From Bythopirellula goksoeyrii (GTDB lineage Bacteria > Planctomycetota > Planctomycetia > Pirellulales > Lacipirellulaceae), in NCBI RefSeq assembly GCF_008065115.1, contig NZ_CP042913.1, positions 2,268,338 through 2,332,337 on the forward strand: a DNA stretch of 64,000 nucleotides, in the 5' to 3' direction. Below are positions 1 to 8,998 of this stretch, in pieces (within the stretch, counting starts at the first letter, position 1; each line of letters begins with the position of its first letter). The position numbers and the translations under genes are program-made. The notes under the pieces are model-generated. The model had not been told where the DNA came from. It searched no databases and saw nothing but the letters and a program-made list of their open reading frames with translations.

Positions 1-140
1 CCGAGGGCAAGAGCCCAAGCTAGGTGTCGAATCATGGGGGGTTTCACCAGGGTGAGGAAAGAGGTCTCTCGATTGTTCCGATACCTCCACCCTATTCACG
101 ACTACAGAAAACGTCAAGAAAATTGCCGCTTCTGAATGAG

Positions 141-167
141 CCGGGCCGTCCCCGGCCCCGGTCTTTT
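141..167 (+). terminator. Possible intrinsic terminator at left edge
   Basis: A GC-rich stem (ccgggccg at 141-148 against cggccccgg at 153-161, one bulged base) is followed by tctttt. It would end a plus-strand transcript entering from the left of the window. Bases 1-135 are open in frame 1 (stop at 133-135) and may be the tail of a gene that begins outside the window, but the short translation carries no recognisable signature, so no gene is called there. Confidence 0.4.
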
Positions 168-227
168 CCGACATCTGGCACAAACAGAAATATCCAAATT
201 GGTCGGGGCCGGCCCAGCTCTCCTTAT

Positions 228-1082
228 TCATGAATTCGCTACAATCCGATTGAAATGCAGTCGCACCTCTCCGGCGACCACCCGTCTGACACCTTCCACG
301 AGACACGCCGGTTCATTTTCTTCCTGGCCGCGGCGGACAATTTCGTCAATCGACGTCCCAGGCGACACACTGAAAGTCGATTGGTTGATAATCTGATTCC
401 CCGCATCCAGTTCCGGAATGATGAAGTGGCATGTCGCCCCGTAGGTGAGCATCCGCACGGCGTAGGCATCGTGATAAGGTCGCATTCCTGGAAAGCTCGG
501 AAGCAAGCCATGGTGCAAATTGATAATCCGCCCGCCGGCATACTTCCATACGCTGGCAGGTGGCAAAATCCGCATATACCTAGCTAGCACCACGTAGTCG
601 ATGTTCTGCTCGTCGCAGATTGAGACCAGACGCTCGTCGTCGGCATTGCCCTGGTCGTCTCCGATGGTGAACCATGGCACGTCAAACTCTTCTGCCAAGG
701 ACCGACAGGCCTGACGATTGCTAATCATCACCGCCGCTTCGGCATTAATTAGCCCGTTATGAATTGCTGTCAATACTGCCCGAGGCGTTTCGGTGCGATA
801 GGTTGCGCAGATTGCTAGCCGAGGCTTACGACCGACAATATCCGGCGACCAGGTACGAATAGAAAGACCGGTACGGTCACTAATATCTGCTGCCGCCGCG
901 TGGAGTTCGTCCGCTCGTCCAGGGGCCAATTCAACCCGCGTGAGCATCGAGAAGAGCGATTCTTCGTCGTGATCGAACATCTGGATTTCCGAGATGTTTG
1001 CTCCCAATTCCGTCACGCAGTGGACGATGGGGTCGGCCAAGCCACGATGATCTGGCCCAACGGCGGTGATGATGTATTGCAT
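228..1082 (-). CDS. purU: Formyltetrahydrofolate deformylase
   Basis: 284 residues. It hydrolyses 10-formyl-THF to formate and THF in the cytoplasm, balancing the one-carbon pool and supplying formate to PurT-type purine synthesis. Residues 1 to about 80 form an ACT domain (start MQYIITAVGPDHRGL). The remainder is a formyltransferase fold with VMISN, INLHHGLLPSFPGMRPYH and GATCHFI..ELDAG, matching the Asn/His/Asp catalytic set of the family. The length matches PurU (about 280). ATG start at 1082. It is divergent from the AAA ATPase gene, with about 325 bases between the two starts, and appears monocistronic. The ACT domain separates it from GART and methionyl-tRNA formyltransferase, so the assignment is firm. 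Confidence 0.93.
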   Translation of the reverse strand: MQYIITAVGPDHRGLADPIVHCVTELGANISEIQMFDHDEESLFSMLTRVELAPGRADELHAAAADISDRTGLSIRTWSPDIVGRKPRLAICATYRTETPRAVLTAIHNGLINAEAAVMISNRQACRSLAEEFDVPWFTIGDDQGNADDERLVSICDEQNIDYVVLARYMRILPPASVWKYAGGRIINLHHGLLPSFPGMRPYHDAYAVRMLTYGATCHFIIPELDAGNQIINQSTFSVSPGTSIDEIVRRGQEENEPACLVEGVRRVVAGEVRLHFNRIVANS

Positions 1083-1407
1083 AGGAAAGCGTCACTAATT
1101 GATATCACTAGTTTATTGAGACGGGGTTAACTCAGCATAATTCATCGTCGTTGGCATGTCAGCGGGGAAACACAAAGTAGGAGGCACCCTCTGTGTGCAG
1201 TTTGGAATCAAGCTACATCACAGGGAATGTGACTGCTAGTTTAACCGCTACAACTTGGACAATCCTCATCCAAATAATTTGCGATCCCTCATTCTAAGAC
1301 CTAACCTTTCATGGGTTTTTTCCCTACCGCTACTGCGGACATCGCCCCCGTTGTCCACTGTCAGTACTAGCAGTACCCCGCCGTTCCCACCTACCCCACA
1401 ATTGCAC
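1083..1407. other. Divergent intergenic region purU / AAA ATPase
   Basis: About 325 bases separate two divergent genes, so it should hold promoters for both. I see no clear operator, riboswitch or hairpin. An open frame from 1255 joins in frame to the ATPase, but its 51 residues are Ser/Pro/Thr-rich low-complexity sequence with no ribosome binding site, so it is treated as untranslated. Confidence 0.4.
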
Positions 1408-2907
1408 ATGAACACTCCCGCAGAAACTCTCGATATGGCTTCCTCCGATGAGTCGCACTCAGACCCTTCCAGCAACAATCTCGAAGCACTGCTGGATCGC
1501 ATCAACCGGCTTGCGAGTGGCGAGGAAGCGGTTGAAGCGCAACCTGAACAACGAGCTGTAACTGAGCAATCTCAGGTCGCTCCAGAGAGACCACGCCCCA
1601 TCGTTGTTCCTCCGGTCCACAATTTCGAAGATGCAGGCAGAGAGCGCAAAGAGTGGTGTCCTCCGGAGCCCAAAACACTAGCTCAAGCAGGGATCAGCGA
1701 AGGCCAACTCGAACACTTGGCCATTAAATGCCTGGGGGCATGTGGGGACTGCTCAGGTCACGAACTCGCCGAACACCACACGGTTCCCTTCCGTTTGATC
1801 GAACCTGTCCTGGCGACGTTGAAGCAAGCTCAGTTGGTCGCTTACCGCGGATCGGCTCCGATGAACGATTATGTTTATCAGCTTACCGAAATGGGCCGGG
1901 AGCAGGCGAAAAAGCTGACCGAGTATTGTAGCTATTTCGGCGCCGCGCCTGTTCCCCTCGAACACTACATCGAAAGTGTCGCCGAGCAGACACTCACCAA
2001 AGTTCACCCAACCAGAGGGGATCTGGAACGTGCCTTCTCCGATTTGCTTGTGAATCAGAACATGCTCAGACGCTTGGGACCTGCGGTGAACTCCGGACGT
2101 GGCTTGTTCCTGTTTGGATTTCCAGGCAACGGAAAAACAAGTATTGCTGAGCGGGTCACAAAGGCCTTCGGTGACACTGTCTGGATTCCGCGCGCGATTG
2201 GCATCGATGGCGAAGTCATGCGGGTTTTCGATCCAGCGCTTCACGAAGAGATACCGTTAGAAATGGCTGCGGGCCCCTTGCACGCCCGGGAGATCGATAA
2301 ACGTTGGGTTCGCATCCGTCGGCCAACGATCGTCGTCGGTGGCGAATTGACTATGGATGCACTGGAAGTCAGTCCTGGAACCGGCAACAATGTCAGTGAA
2401 GCACCACTACAACTCAAAAGCAATTGTGGCACATTGGTCATCGACGACTTCGGACGTCAAAGAATGACGACCGACGTGCTTTTGAATCGCTGGATCGTGC
2501 CACTGGAAAAGCGGTACGACTTCCTGCGACTTGTGAATGGCAAGAAGATTCAAGTTCCCTTCGATCAGTTGATTATTTTCTCGACGAACCTCGAGCCAAA
2601 AGACCTAGTCGATGACGCCTTCCTTCGCCGTATTCCGTACAAAATCGAAGTGCCAGATCCAAGCGAAGAGGAATTCCGCCAGCTGTTCAAGATCATGGCA
2701 CCGATTCTGGGAATGGAATACAACCAGGACTCGGTGGACTACTTGATCGCTACGCACTACCATCCCATCAATCGGCCGTTCCGCTGTTGCCAGCCTCGCG
2801 ACCTACTTTTGCAGATCCGCAATTACTGCAACTATCTGGATACCATGCCCACCATGTGCCGCGAGTATTTCGACTACGCCGTCGAAAACTACTTCGCCGT
2901 CATGTAG
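1408..2907 (+). CDS. AAA family ATPase with N-terminal winged-helix-like region
   Basis: 499 residues from the ATG at 1408 (the next in-frame ATG is at 1435). After a disordered acidic/Gln-rich start, residues of about 95-190 look like a winged-helix or MarR-like fold (ISEGQLEHLAIKCLG to YQLTEMGREQAKKL). The AAA core follows: Walker A GFPGNGKTS near residue 237, Walker B TLVIDDFG near 342-349, a sensor-1-like FSTNLEPKDL, and an arginine-finger-like DAFLRRIPYKIEV. It is not a DnaA, ClpX or FtsH type. Proteins of this architecture are annotated only as ATPases in planctomycetes; the substrate is unknown. A hairpin-rich repeat region follows the stop. The start codon is uncertain, the ATPase assignment is not. 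Confidence 0.8.
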   Translation: MNTPAETLDMASSDESHSDPSSNNLEALLDRINRLASGEEAVEAQPEQRAVTEQSQVAPERPRPIVVPPVHNFEDAGRERKEWCPPEPKTLAQAGISEGQLEHLAIKCLGACGDCSGHELAEHHTVPFRLIEPVLATLKQAQLVAYRGSAPMNDYVYQLTEMGREQAKKLTEYCSYFGAAPVPLEHYIESVAEQTLTKVHPTRGDLERAFSDLLVNQNMLRRLGPAVNSGRGLFLFGFPGNGKTSIAERVTKAFGDTVWIPRAIGIDGEVMRVFDPALHEEIPLEMAAGPLHAREIDKRWVRIRRPTIVVGGELTMDALEVSPGTGNNVSEAPLQLKSNCGTLVIDDFGRQRMTTDVLLNRWIVPLEKRYDFLRLVNGKKIQVPFDQLIIFSTNLEPKDLVDDAFLRRIPYKIEVPDPSEEEFRQLFKIMAPILGMEYNQDSVDYLIATHYHPINRPFRCCQPRDLLLQIRNYCNYLDTMPTMCREYFDYAVENYFAVM

Positions 2908-3060
2908 GTGACGCTCAGCTTAGTGCGCCTGTCATTCCGAAGGAGCCTTGGCGACTGAGGAATCCAGGTTGACCCATCACAGGTACTCTATATGTGATGG
3001 TGTTGCTATCCAGATCCCTCTGGTCGCGGAACTCCCGTCGGGATGACGAGACGCAAGAAA

Positions 3061-3090
3061 ACCCTCGCCAGTCGATTAACTGGCGAGGGT
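3061..3090. terminator. Perfect 12-bp hairpin downstream of the AAA ATPase
   Basis: accctcgccagt (3061-3072) and actggcgagggt (3079-3090) are perfect inverted repeats around a 6-base loop. ctttc follows rather than a true T tract, so it is either a weak intrinsic terminator or a REP-like element. It lies about 150 bases after the ATPase stop and upstream of the convergent secreted-protein gene. Confidence 0.55.
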
Positions 3091-3105
3091 CTTTCACTCT
3101 CAATA

Positions 3106-3170
3106 ATAGCCGTCGCCGGAAGGCGAGGGTCATAAGCCTCGGATCAACCATCGCCTGCCGGCGACGGCTA
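3106..3170. repeat. REP-like inverted repeat
   Basis: tagccgtcgccgg (3107-3119) is matched by its exact reverse complement at 3158-3170, a 13-bp stem. The left part (atagccgtcg.cggaag) recurs at 16321, which indicates a dispersed intergenic repeat family. The stretch 2908-3188 between convergent genes holds only these hairpins. Confidence 0.6.
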
Positions 3171-3188
3171 CCAAGGACTCATCTGCCA

Positions 3189-4145
3189 CTATTTGGCAGG
3201 GACCGAGTGCCAACCAGCAGCGTCGATTTCTGCTTGGCTACGCTTGGTCGTTGTGGTACTGATATTGTCTGTCGTCACAGGCTTGCTATAGACGGCCGTC
3301 CAGACATCAACGCTCGGCGAGCGATTGATGGGTTTGGCTCGATTCGAATTATTCTGGGCTGTTCGATCTTGAGGATTAAACAGCTTTGGAGCTTCGAAGT
3401 ACGTACTCGATTCTGATGGCCCTGGATCGTTCTGAGGAACAACGTCATCACTTGCAGGATCACTTGCAGGAGGATAGTCCGAACGCAGCGGAGCGGCCTC
3501 CTGAGGGGTCAGAGCTGGGGCAGACATCTGCGAGGAACTCGATGAACTGCTCGGTGTGGAGTAAGTGATCGAGCTACCACTTCCAGAACAGCTTGAGCAG
3601 GCAGGCTCAGCAAAAGTTGCTTGTGAGACGCTCGACGCACATGAAGAACAAGGGGCACAACTCGAACAAGCAGAGCAAGGGGCAGGGGCGCTACAGGCTG
3701 AACAACTGCTAGTAACTACCGGACTCCCCACAATCACCGGACGCATCAGTACCTGGCGTTGGCCAAGGGGAGCAAATGCCGTCACGTGATTCACAGAGGT
3801 TACTGTGGGAGCGAATCCCGCCGTCTGGACAGGTGCAAATCCTACCGTCATGGGGATAGCCGTGGACGCAGTTGGCGCAAACCCAACCGTGGTTGGGGCA
3901 AAAGCGGTCGTCACAGTCGTGGGAGCAGAAAACCCCCAACGTCGCATTCGCCAATTATCAAGCATCCTGCCTGGATACCATCTGTTGTCAGGCGTAAAAG
4001 TCACTACGGTTGGCTGTACCACTGGTGAAAAAGCCACCACAGGGGTTGGGCATGTGCTGCATTGAGCTTTGACTGTACTCTTCTCCAGAAGAGTCAGTGC
4101 CATGAGACACAAACAAATAGCCGCGGGCTTCAAATAGCGTTTCAT
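3189..4145 (-). CDS. Secreted Cys/Ser-rich low-complexity protein
   Basis: 318 residues from the ATG at 4145, chosen because it opens a clean signal peptide (MKRYLKPAAICLCLMALTLL, predicted cleavage after a following KAQ). The mature part begins with CSTCPTP, then has repeated TVGFAP / TTAFAP units at about residues 75-135, a Cys cluster of repeated CSACS/CSSC units at about 145-190, a poly-Ser run, and an acidic Pro-rich tail. The many paired cysteines suggest a disulfide-rich envelope or matrix protein. I recognise no enzymatic domain. Similar short-repeat secreted proteins are common in Pirellulales. It has no partner gene and appears monocistronic. Confidence 0.7.
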   Translation of the reverse strand: MKRYLKPAAICLCLMALTLLEKSTVKAQCSTCPTPVVAFSPVVQPTVVTFTPDNRWYPGRMLDNWRMRRWGFSAPTTVTTAFAPTTVGFAPTASTAIPMTVGFAPVQTAGFAPTVTSVNHVTAFAPLGQRQVLMRPVIVGSPVVTSSCSACSAPAPCSACSSCAPCSSCASSVSQATFAEPACSSCSGSGSSITYSTPSSSSSSSQMSAPALTPQEAAPLRSDYPPASDPASDDVVPQNDPGPSESSTYFEAPKLFNPQDRTAQNNSNRAKPINRSPSVDVWTAVYSKPVTTDNISTTTTKRSQAEIDAAGWHSVPAK

Positions 4146-4588
4146 CTTAATCTCACAAAAAGAGGTATGGGGGATCATTGGCCCCTATCTAATGGTTTAA
4201 ACTCCAGGACCCTTGGTTGGCAAGGATTTTTTACCTTTGTTCCTCAATTTGGCGAGGAATTTAAGTTAGCGTGACTTTGCGACCTGGGATAAGTTGGCCG
4301 GAGGAGTAGCTTTTTTGGTTGCCAGTGGTGCTATCACACTTGCTGACTTTCAAAATAGTTAAACAACTCTAACCCATAGTTAGCTCACAGGCAGTAATAA
4401 TTGATGAGTGTTGAGAAGATGCAACTCTATGTCGAAAAAGTTCACCCTGCAAATCGCGAATGATGCAATTTCTCTACGAAATTGGTCCCTGGTTCGTTCA
4501 AACGATTTTATTGACTGCCAGCAGAAGACATTCGAGTAGCTGAGGGCATGTGGCAGGAATACGAAATCTACGTGAATGGTAACAATAG
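4146..4588. other. Intergenic stretch upstream of the bestrophin remnant
   Basis: About 440 bases without a supportable gene. It contains the promoter side of the secreted-protein gene. Its right part could carry unrecognisable remains of the bestrophin N-terminus, because the recognisable remnant starts abruptly at about 4589. Confidence 0.35.
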
Positions 4589-5135
4589 TTTATTACCTGC
4601 CCTGAATGTTCGACATCTGCTGATTTGCTGGTTGTTGCCTACCCCCATGCGTTGCGACAACATTTTCGCGAAGAGGCGTACATCGAGCCGCTGCCCGGGT
4701 ATGATGGAGAACAGCTTCCAGGCTCGCATTTTGCCTGGATACCTAGCTGGTCAGATCCATAATTCCATAATTTGCTCAACCTTTGGAATCGCGCGGGTGC
4801 GCTGAAAGATACCGTGTGGATACTGGATGTCCATGCACGTGAATAATTGGAAGTCTGCGGTGATCAAGTCCACGCCTCTTGCTTCTTCCTATCGATCTCT
4901 ACTGCGCTGGAGCACGGTGGCCTTTGTTCTATTCTCACCCTGGACGGTGACTCTCGACCATGGGATCTCTGCCCTGCCAATCCTACTCCTGGCAATTGGT
5001 TTCCTGCTCCCCATGGAAGTCACCGCCGAGGTCATCGAAGAGCCATTCGGCAAAGAAGCCGATGATCTGCCACTAGATAGAATCTGCGACACAATCGCGG
5101 CTTTCGTCGAAGAAACTCTCGGCAGCGCTACCTAA
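4589..5135 (+). pseudogene. Decayed bestrophin-like anion channel gene
   Basis: Two fragments in different frames reconstruct part of a bestrophin / YneE family protein. The first (4589-4762, closed by TAA at 4760) reads VVAYPHALRQHFREEAYI, resembling the family's central FAHxLRxxLR helix. The second (open 4827-5135) reads STPLASSYRSLLRW, then a hydrophobic stretch, then EVIEEPFGKEADDLPLD and ICDTI, the family's strongly conserved C-terminal signature. An in-frame stop and a frame change separate them, and the first transmembrane half, about 120-150 residues, is missing. Intact homologues are about 290-300 residues. The 102-residue ORF at 4827 might still be translated, but it cannot form a normal channel. 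Confidence 0.75.
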
Positions 5136-5174
5136 GTATTAGAAACGCAAGCACCTGACCTTGGCTTGCAAAGC

Positions 5175-5435
5175 CTAGCGCGGCATTTGCGGCCGATGAA
5201 ACCCAATCTGGGCTAGCGCGTTGTAAACCTCGTCGAGTGTCTTCTCGCCAAAGTTGGAGATGCTTAGCAAGTCTTCGCGGGTGCAGTGCAGCAAGTCGTC
5301 GACCGTGAAGACTCCTTTTTCTTCGAGGCAGTTGGTCGTGCGGACGGCAAGGCCGATTTCGGCGGTGCTCATCTCAAGGCGATCCTTCATGCCCTGGTTG
5401 GCAAGTTCAGCTTGATTCAGTGGAATGCGGGTCAT
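5175..5435 (-). CDS. Stand-alone RNA polymerase alpha C-terminal-domain protein
   Basis: 86 residues. It carries the helix-hairpin-helix fold of the RpoA C-terminal domain: LAVRTTNCLEEKGVFTVDDL followed by LLSISNFGEKTLDEVYNAL. The N-terminal assembly domain is absent, so it cannot replace RpoA. It could bind UP-element DNA or activators on its own; that role is inference. The ATG at 5435 has a GGGAGG upstream at a somewhat long spacing. It is flanked by the bestrophin remnant and by pcrA on the opposite strand, with no operon partner. The family assignment is strong and the function open. Confidence 0.88.
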   Translation of the reverse strand: MTRIPLNQAELANQGMKDRLEMSTAEIGLAVRTTNCLEEKGVFTVDDLLHCTREDLLSISNFGEKTLDEVYNALAQIGFHRPQMPR

Positions 5436-5688
5436 CGAGGGGTCCCTCCCTGGGGGTGTGATGTCTAGTGAAAGGTTGCCACATCTCCGGGCAACCGGAT
5501 ACTCCTTATGGCCGGAAGTATAGCAACAAGTAGCTACTCAATACCAGAAAAAATTCGCTTGAGGGGAAAAATTCTCGACTTCACATTCAGATGCTGTCAT
5601 TGGCGCACACGAGCCGCGCGGCATAGGATGGAATGATTGCTGGCTTTCGCCGACGGCTAGCAAATTCGTTTCCGGCGAAAGGTAACAT

Positions 5689-8013
5689 GTGGACCCACTC
5701 TTCGAAGCACTGAATCCTGCCCAATGCGACGCCGTGAGGCATGTCGACGGACCGATGCTCGTACTCGCTGGGCCTGGCAGTGGCAAGACCCGGGTCGTGA
5801 CCCATCGCATTGCCCACCTGCTACGGGAGGGGATCCCCGCCTCTCAGATGCTGGCTCTCACGTTTACCAACAAGGCAGCCGATGAGATGCATCAGCGGGT
5901 CGAGGAACTGGCACCCGGCCAGCGCGTTTGGGTCAGCACCTTCCATCGCTTTGGGGCTCGGCTGCTCAGGCACTACTCAGACCTAGTCGGTCTGACCCCA
6001 AATTTCACGATCTACGACACCACTGACGCCAAGCAAACCCTTGCCAGGGTCATCGATGTGGCCAAGATCAATACGCTCCACTATACCCCGGAGCGGATCG
6101 CTCATGCTATCAGCGACGCAAAGAACAAGCTAATCACGGCCGACAAATTCGAACCGCGCCCTGGGAGCCCACTGAGCCAAATTGTTGCCGAGGTCTACCC
6201 CGCCTACCAAAAGAGACTAATCGCTTCGTCCGCAGTCGACTTCGACGACCTGCTGCTCCACGTCGCTCAGCTGTTATTTCAAAGTCCCGAGGTCCGCGCT
6301 GAGCTGGATGAGCGATTTCGTTATCTGCTGGTGGACGAGTATCAGGACACCAACCATGTGCAATACGTCATGCTCCGTGCCCTCTCGGTCGACTACCCCA
6401 ATCTGGCAGTGACAGGCGACCCCGACCAATCAATCTATGGGTGGCGTGGAGCCGACATCAAGAACATCCTGCAATTTGAGACGGACTTTCCCCAAGTAAA
6501 AGTCGTCCGGCTAGAACAAAACTACCGCAGCACGAAGCGGATTCTGCGCGTAGCCGATGACCTAATTCGCCACAATCTGCGTCGCAAACAGAAGTCGCTC
6601 TTCACCGACAACGACGAAGGCACTTCCGTTCGCCTGGTGGAATACGCAAGCCAGGACGCCGAAGCCGCTGGCATCGCCAAGCGAATTGCCGAAGCGATTG
6701 AATCAGGTCAGCGTCGCGCTTGCGACTTCGCTATCCTCTACCGAGTGAATGCCTTATCGCGTGCCTTGGAGCGGGGATTACGCGAGGCGGGCGTTCCCTA
6801 CCAGATCATCCGTGGCCAAGAGTTCTACGGGCGCAAAGAAATCAAAGACGTGCTGGCTTACTGCCAGCTCATCAACAATCCTCGCGACGACCAGGCTGTG
6901 CTGCGCACGATCAACACCCCGACCCGCGGCATTGGCCGCAAGACGGTCGATCTCTTGAGCGACCATGCCTACCGCCAAGGGATATCGCTGCTGGACGCGG
7001 CCCGCGAGGCTGCCACAATTCCAGATCTTGCCGCCCGTTCTGCGAAGAAGGTTGCCGTTTATGTGGCGCTGATGGAACGCCTCTGTGGTTTAGCCGATAG
7101 TGACGTGGAGGAGATCCTCGGCACGGTGCTGGAAGAATCAGGCTATCGGGGGTCTTTGAGCGAAAGCGACAGTGAGGAGGACCTCAATCGCCTGGCGAAC
7201 ATCGAGGAACTCTTGACCGATGCCCGCCAATTTGACGAAAAAAATCCCGGTGGTGGGCAGTTAGAGACTTATCTAGAAAATGCCTGGCTCGTGAACGAGA
7301 CCGACGACTGGGAGAGCGAAACGGACAAGGTCACCCTGATGACGCTCCACGCGGCCAAGGGTTTGGAGTTTCCAGTGGTGTTTATCGTGGCGGTCGAACA
7401 TGGCCTGTTGCCGCATGAACGCAGTACCAGCGACGAAGCCCAGATGGAGGAGGAACGCCGACTTGCATTTGTGGGTATTACGCGAGCCGAAGACGAACTC
7501 CAACTCAGCTTTGCCGTCGAGCGAGACTTTCGTGGCCAGCGTCGTCACACGGTCCCCAGTTCGTTTTTGATGGAGATACCTCGCGAAGCCTTGCATCTGG
7601 AGACTTCTGTGGACCAGATGGAGGATTGGAACGACGAATCCTGGCTCGACGAGGAGCATGATTATTTAGACGTCGACCAATCAGAAGACACCGACGATGT
7701 TTCCTTCGATTTCGGCGCGGCAGCCAAACCAGCACAAAAAGAGTTAACTCAAAAATCACCGAACTGGCCGATGGTGGCTGGGCAAATTACGACCGCGGCA
7801 GCACTGGCTGGAGAGGTACAAGCCTCTGAGTCGCGGGTTTCGCCCGACGCGTTTTTCCAGGGGATGACTGTGGTCCATCCAGATCATGGCGTCGGCAAGA
7901 TCGTCGCACTTTCTGGCTCCGGCAAGAACCGCCGAGCGACAGTCCGTTTCGTGACGGTCGGCGAGAAACGCTACATCCTTGCTCACAGCCCGCTGAGGCC
8001 AGCAGGGAAGTAG
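5689..8013 (+). CDS. pcrA: UvrD/PcrA-type superfamily 1 DNA helicase
   Basis: 774 residues with a GTG start at 5689; AAAGG at 5678-5682 lies six bases upstream, while the overlapping ATG at 5687 is out of frame. It is a 3'-5' ATP-dependent DNA helicase for nucleotide-excision and mismatch repair and for clearing RecA. Motifs in order: LNPAQCDAV (Q motif), AGPGSGKTR (Walker A, about 27-35), LTFTNKAADEM, LLVDEYQDTN (motif II, about 213-222), VTGDPDQSIYGWRGAD, LEQNYRST, VTLMTLHAAKGLEF and FVGITRAED. The tail (GMTVVHPDHGVGKIV onward) is the Tudor-like domain of PcrA that contacts RNA polymerase. Full length and intact. uvrD and pcrA cannot be separated by sequence alone. Confidence 0.94.
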   Translation: MDPLFEALNPAQCDAVRHVDGPMLVLAGPGSGKTRVVTHRIAHLLREGIPASQMLALTFTNKAADEMHQRVEELAPGQRVWVSTFHRFGARLLRHYSDLVGLTPNFTIYDTTDAKQTLARVIDVAKINTLHYTPERIAHAISDAKNKLITADKFEPRPGSPLSQIVAEVYPAYQKRLIASSAVDFDDLLLHVAQLLFQSPEVRAELDERFRYLLVDEYQDTNHVQYVMLRALSVDYPNLAVTGDPDQSIYGWRGADIKNILQFETDFPQVKVVRLEQNYRSTKRILRVADDLIRHNLRRKQKSLFTDNDEGTSVRLVEYASQDAEAAGIAKRIAEAIESGQRRACDFAILYRVNALSRALERGLREAGVPYQIIRGQEFYGRKEIKDVLAYCQLINNPRDDQAVLRTINTPTRGIGRKTVDLLSDHAYRQGISLLDAAREAATIPDLAARSAKKVAVYVALMERLCGLADSDVEEILGTVLEESGYRGSLSESDSEEDLNRLANIEELLTDARQFDEKNPGGGQLETYLENAWLVNETDDWESETDKVTLMTLHAAKGLEFPVVFIVAVEHGLLPHERSTSDEAQMEEERRLAFVGITRAEDELQLSFAVERDFRGQRRHTVPSSFLMEIPREALHLETSVDQMEDWNDESWLDEEHDYLDVDQSEDTDDVSFDFGAAAKPAQKELTQKSPNWPMVAGQITTAAALAGEVQASESRVSPDAFFQGMTVVHPDHGVGKIVALSGSGKNRRATVRFVTVGEKRYILAHSPLRPAGK

Positions 8014-8124
8014 TATTTATTGCACTCCTCTTTGATGCCCGTTTGTGTGGGAATGACGCGATGTGGATTACCACGTTATACTCATCCTCTGAGCAAAGTT
8101 CTCTGCCCTCATAGGAGCAATCAT

Positions 8125-8925
8125 TTGACCCAGTTAGTTGGTGTATTCTCTGTTCTCGTTGCCCTGACCTTGTCGCTGATGGTTACGCGTGTCGCCGCCC
8201 TAGCGCTCATGTTTACAGGCCTGTCGCGGGAAGCGGCTAAGTTCCAAGCTCGGTCTGCATTCACCGGAGTGGGATATACTACCGTCGAGGCGGAGAATAC
8301 CGTCAATCATCCTGTTCGCCGTCAAATAATCATGTTGCTCATGCTGTTGGGTAACATCGGCGTGGCGACGGTCATTGCCACGATCATGGTATCTGTTGGT
8401 GGAGCCATTGGTACAAGTTGGCATCAACAGCTGCTTGCTCTGGCAGCCTTAACTGGAGGGTTGATTTTACTTTGGTTTTTCTTCTCCAGTCGCTGGGTCG
8501 AGCGACATATGAACCGCATCATTGCCTGGGCGTTAAAGACGTTTACCGATCTCGATGTCCGCGACTACGTGGCCCTCTTGGAGCTTTCGGGTGGCTACGC
8601 GGTGAGCGAAATGATCGTCGAGCCGCAAGACTGGCTAGCCAATAAGCCGCTGATGGAACTGCGTCTGTCGGACGAGGGAATCCTCATTCTGGGAATTCGG
8701 TCTCCCGAAGGAAAATTTCATGGTACGCCACGAGGCGATGACAGCATCCAAGTCGGTGACACCTTGATCGTTTACGGCAATATCGAGGACATTGAACAAC
8801 TTGATCGCCGCAGAGCAGGGGGCCGGGGCGACCGCGAACACCGCGAAGCTGTCGAAGAGCAGGAAGAATTAGAACAGGAAGATGCCGAGTGGCGCGAAAA
8901 AGAAGAAAGTCTACAAAACGAATAG
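8125..8925 (+). CDS. Membrane protein with TrkA-C (RCK_C) domain
   Basis: 266 residues from a TTG start at 8125, preferred because AGGAG at 8113-8117 sits seven bases upstream. The open frame extends to 8020, but that extension lacks both a ribosome binding site and a plausible sequence. Residues of about 1-120 hold three hydrophobic helices with a conserved loop (FTGVGYTTVEAENTVNHP) resembling Trk/Ktr potassium-channel subunits. Residues of about 155-225 form a TrkA-C regulatory domain (ELSGGYAVSEMIV, LILGIRSPEG, GDTLIVYG). The tail is a charged Glu/Arg coiled coil. The NAD-binding TrkA-N domain is absent. A role in ion transport or ligand sensing is likely; the substrate is unknown. DinB-like and Nudix genes follow on the same strand. 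Confidence 0.78.
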   Translation: MTQLVGVFSVLVALTLSLMVTRVAALALMFTGLSREAAKFQARSAFTGVGYTTVEAENTVNHPVRRQIIMLLMLLGNIGVATVIATIMVSVGGAIGTSWHQQLLALAALTGGLILLWFFFSSRWVERHMNRIIAWALKTFTDLDVRDYVALLELSGGYAVSEMIVEPQDWLANKPLMELRLSDEGILILGIRSPEGKFHGTPRGDDSIQVGDTLIVYGNIEDIEQLDRRRAGGRGDREHREAVEEQEELEQEDAEWREKEESLQNE

Positions 8926-8998
8926 CCTCGACTCTACGGGTCGCTGGAATCAGAATCATTCGAAACGAAGTGTCAACTGAAACCCAACTGGAAACAAA

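Noticed and set aside
1-135. Tail of an upstream gene in frame 1
   Set aside because: A stop at 133-135 and a following hairpin fit a gene end, but frame 2 is also open for about 50 bases and neither translation is recognisable.
1255-1407. N-terminal extension of the AAA ATPase
   Set aside because: Low-complexity Ser/Pro/Thr sequence, no ribosome binding site; the start at 1408 is more plausible.
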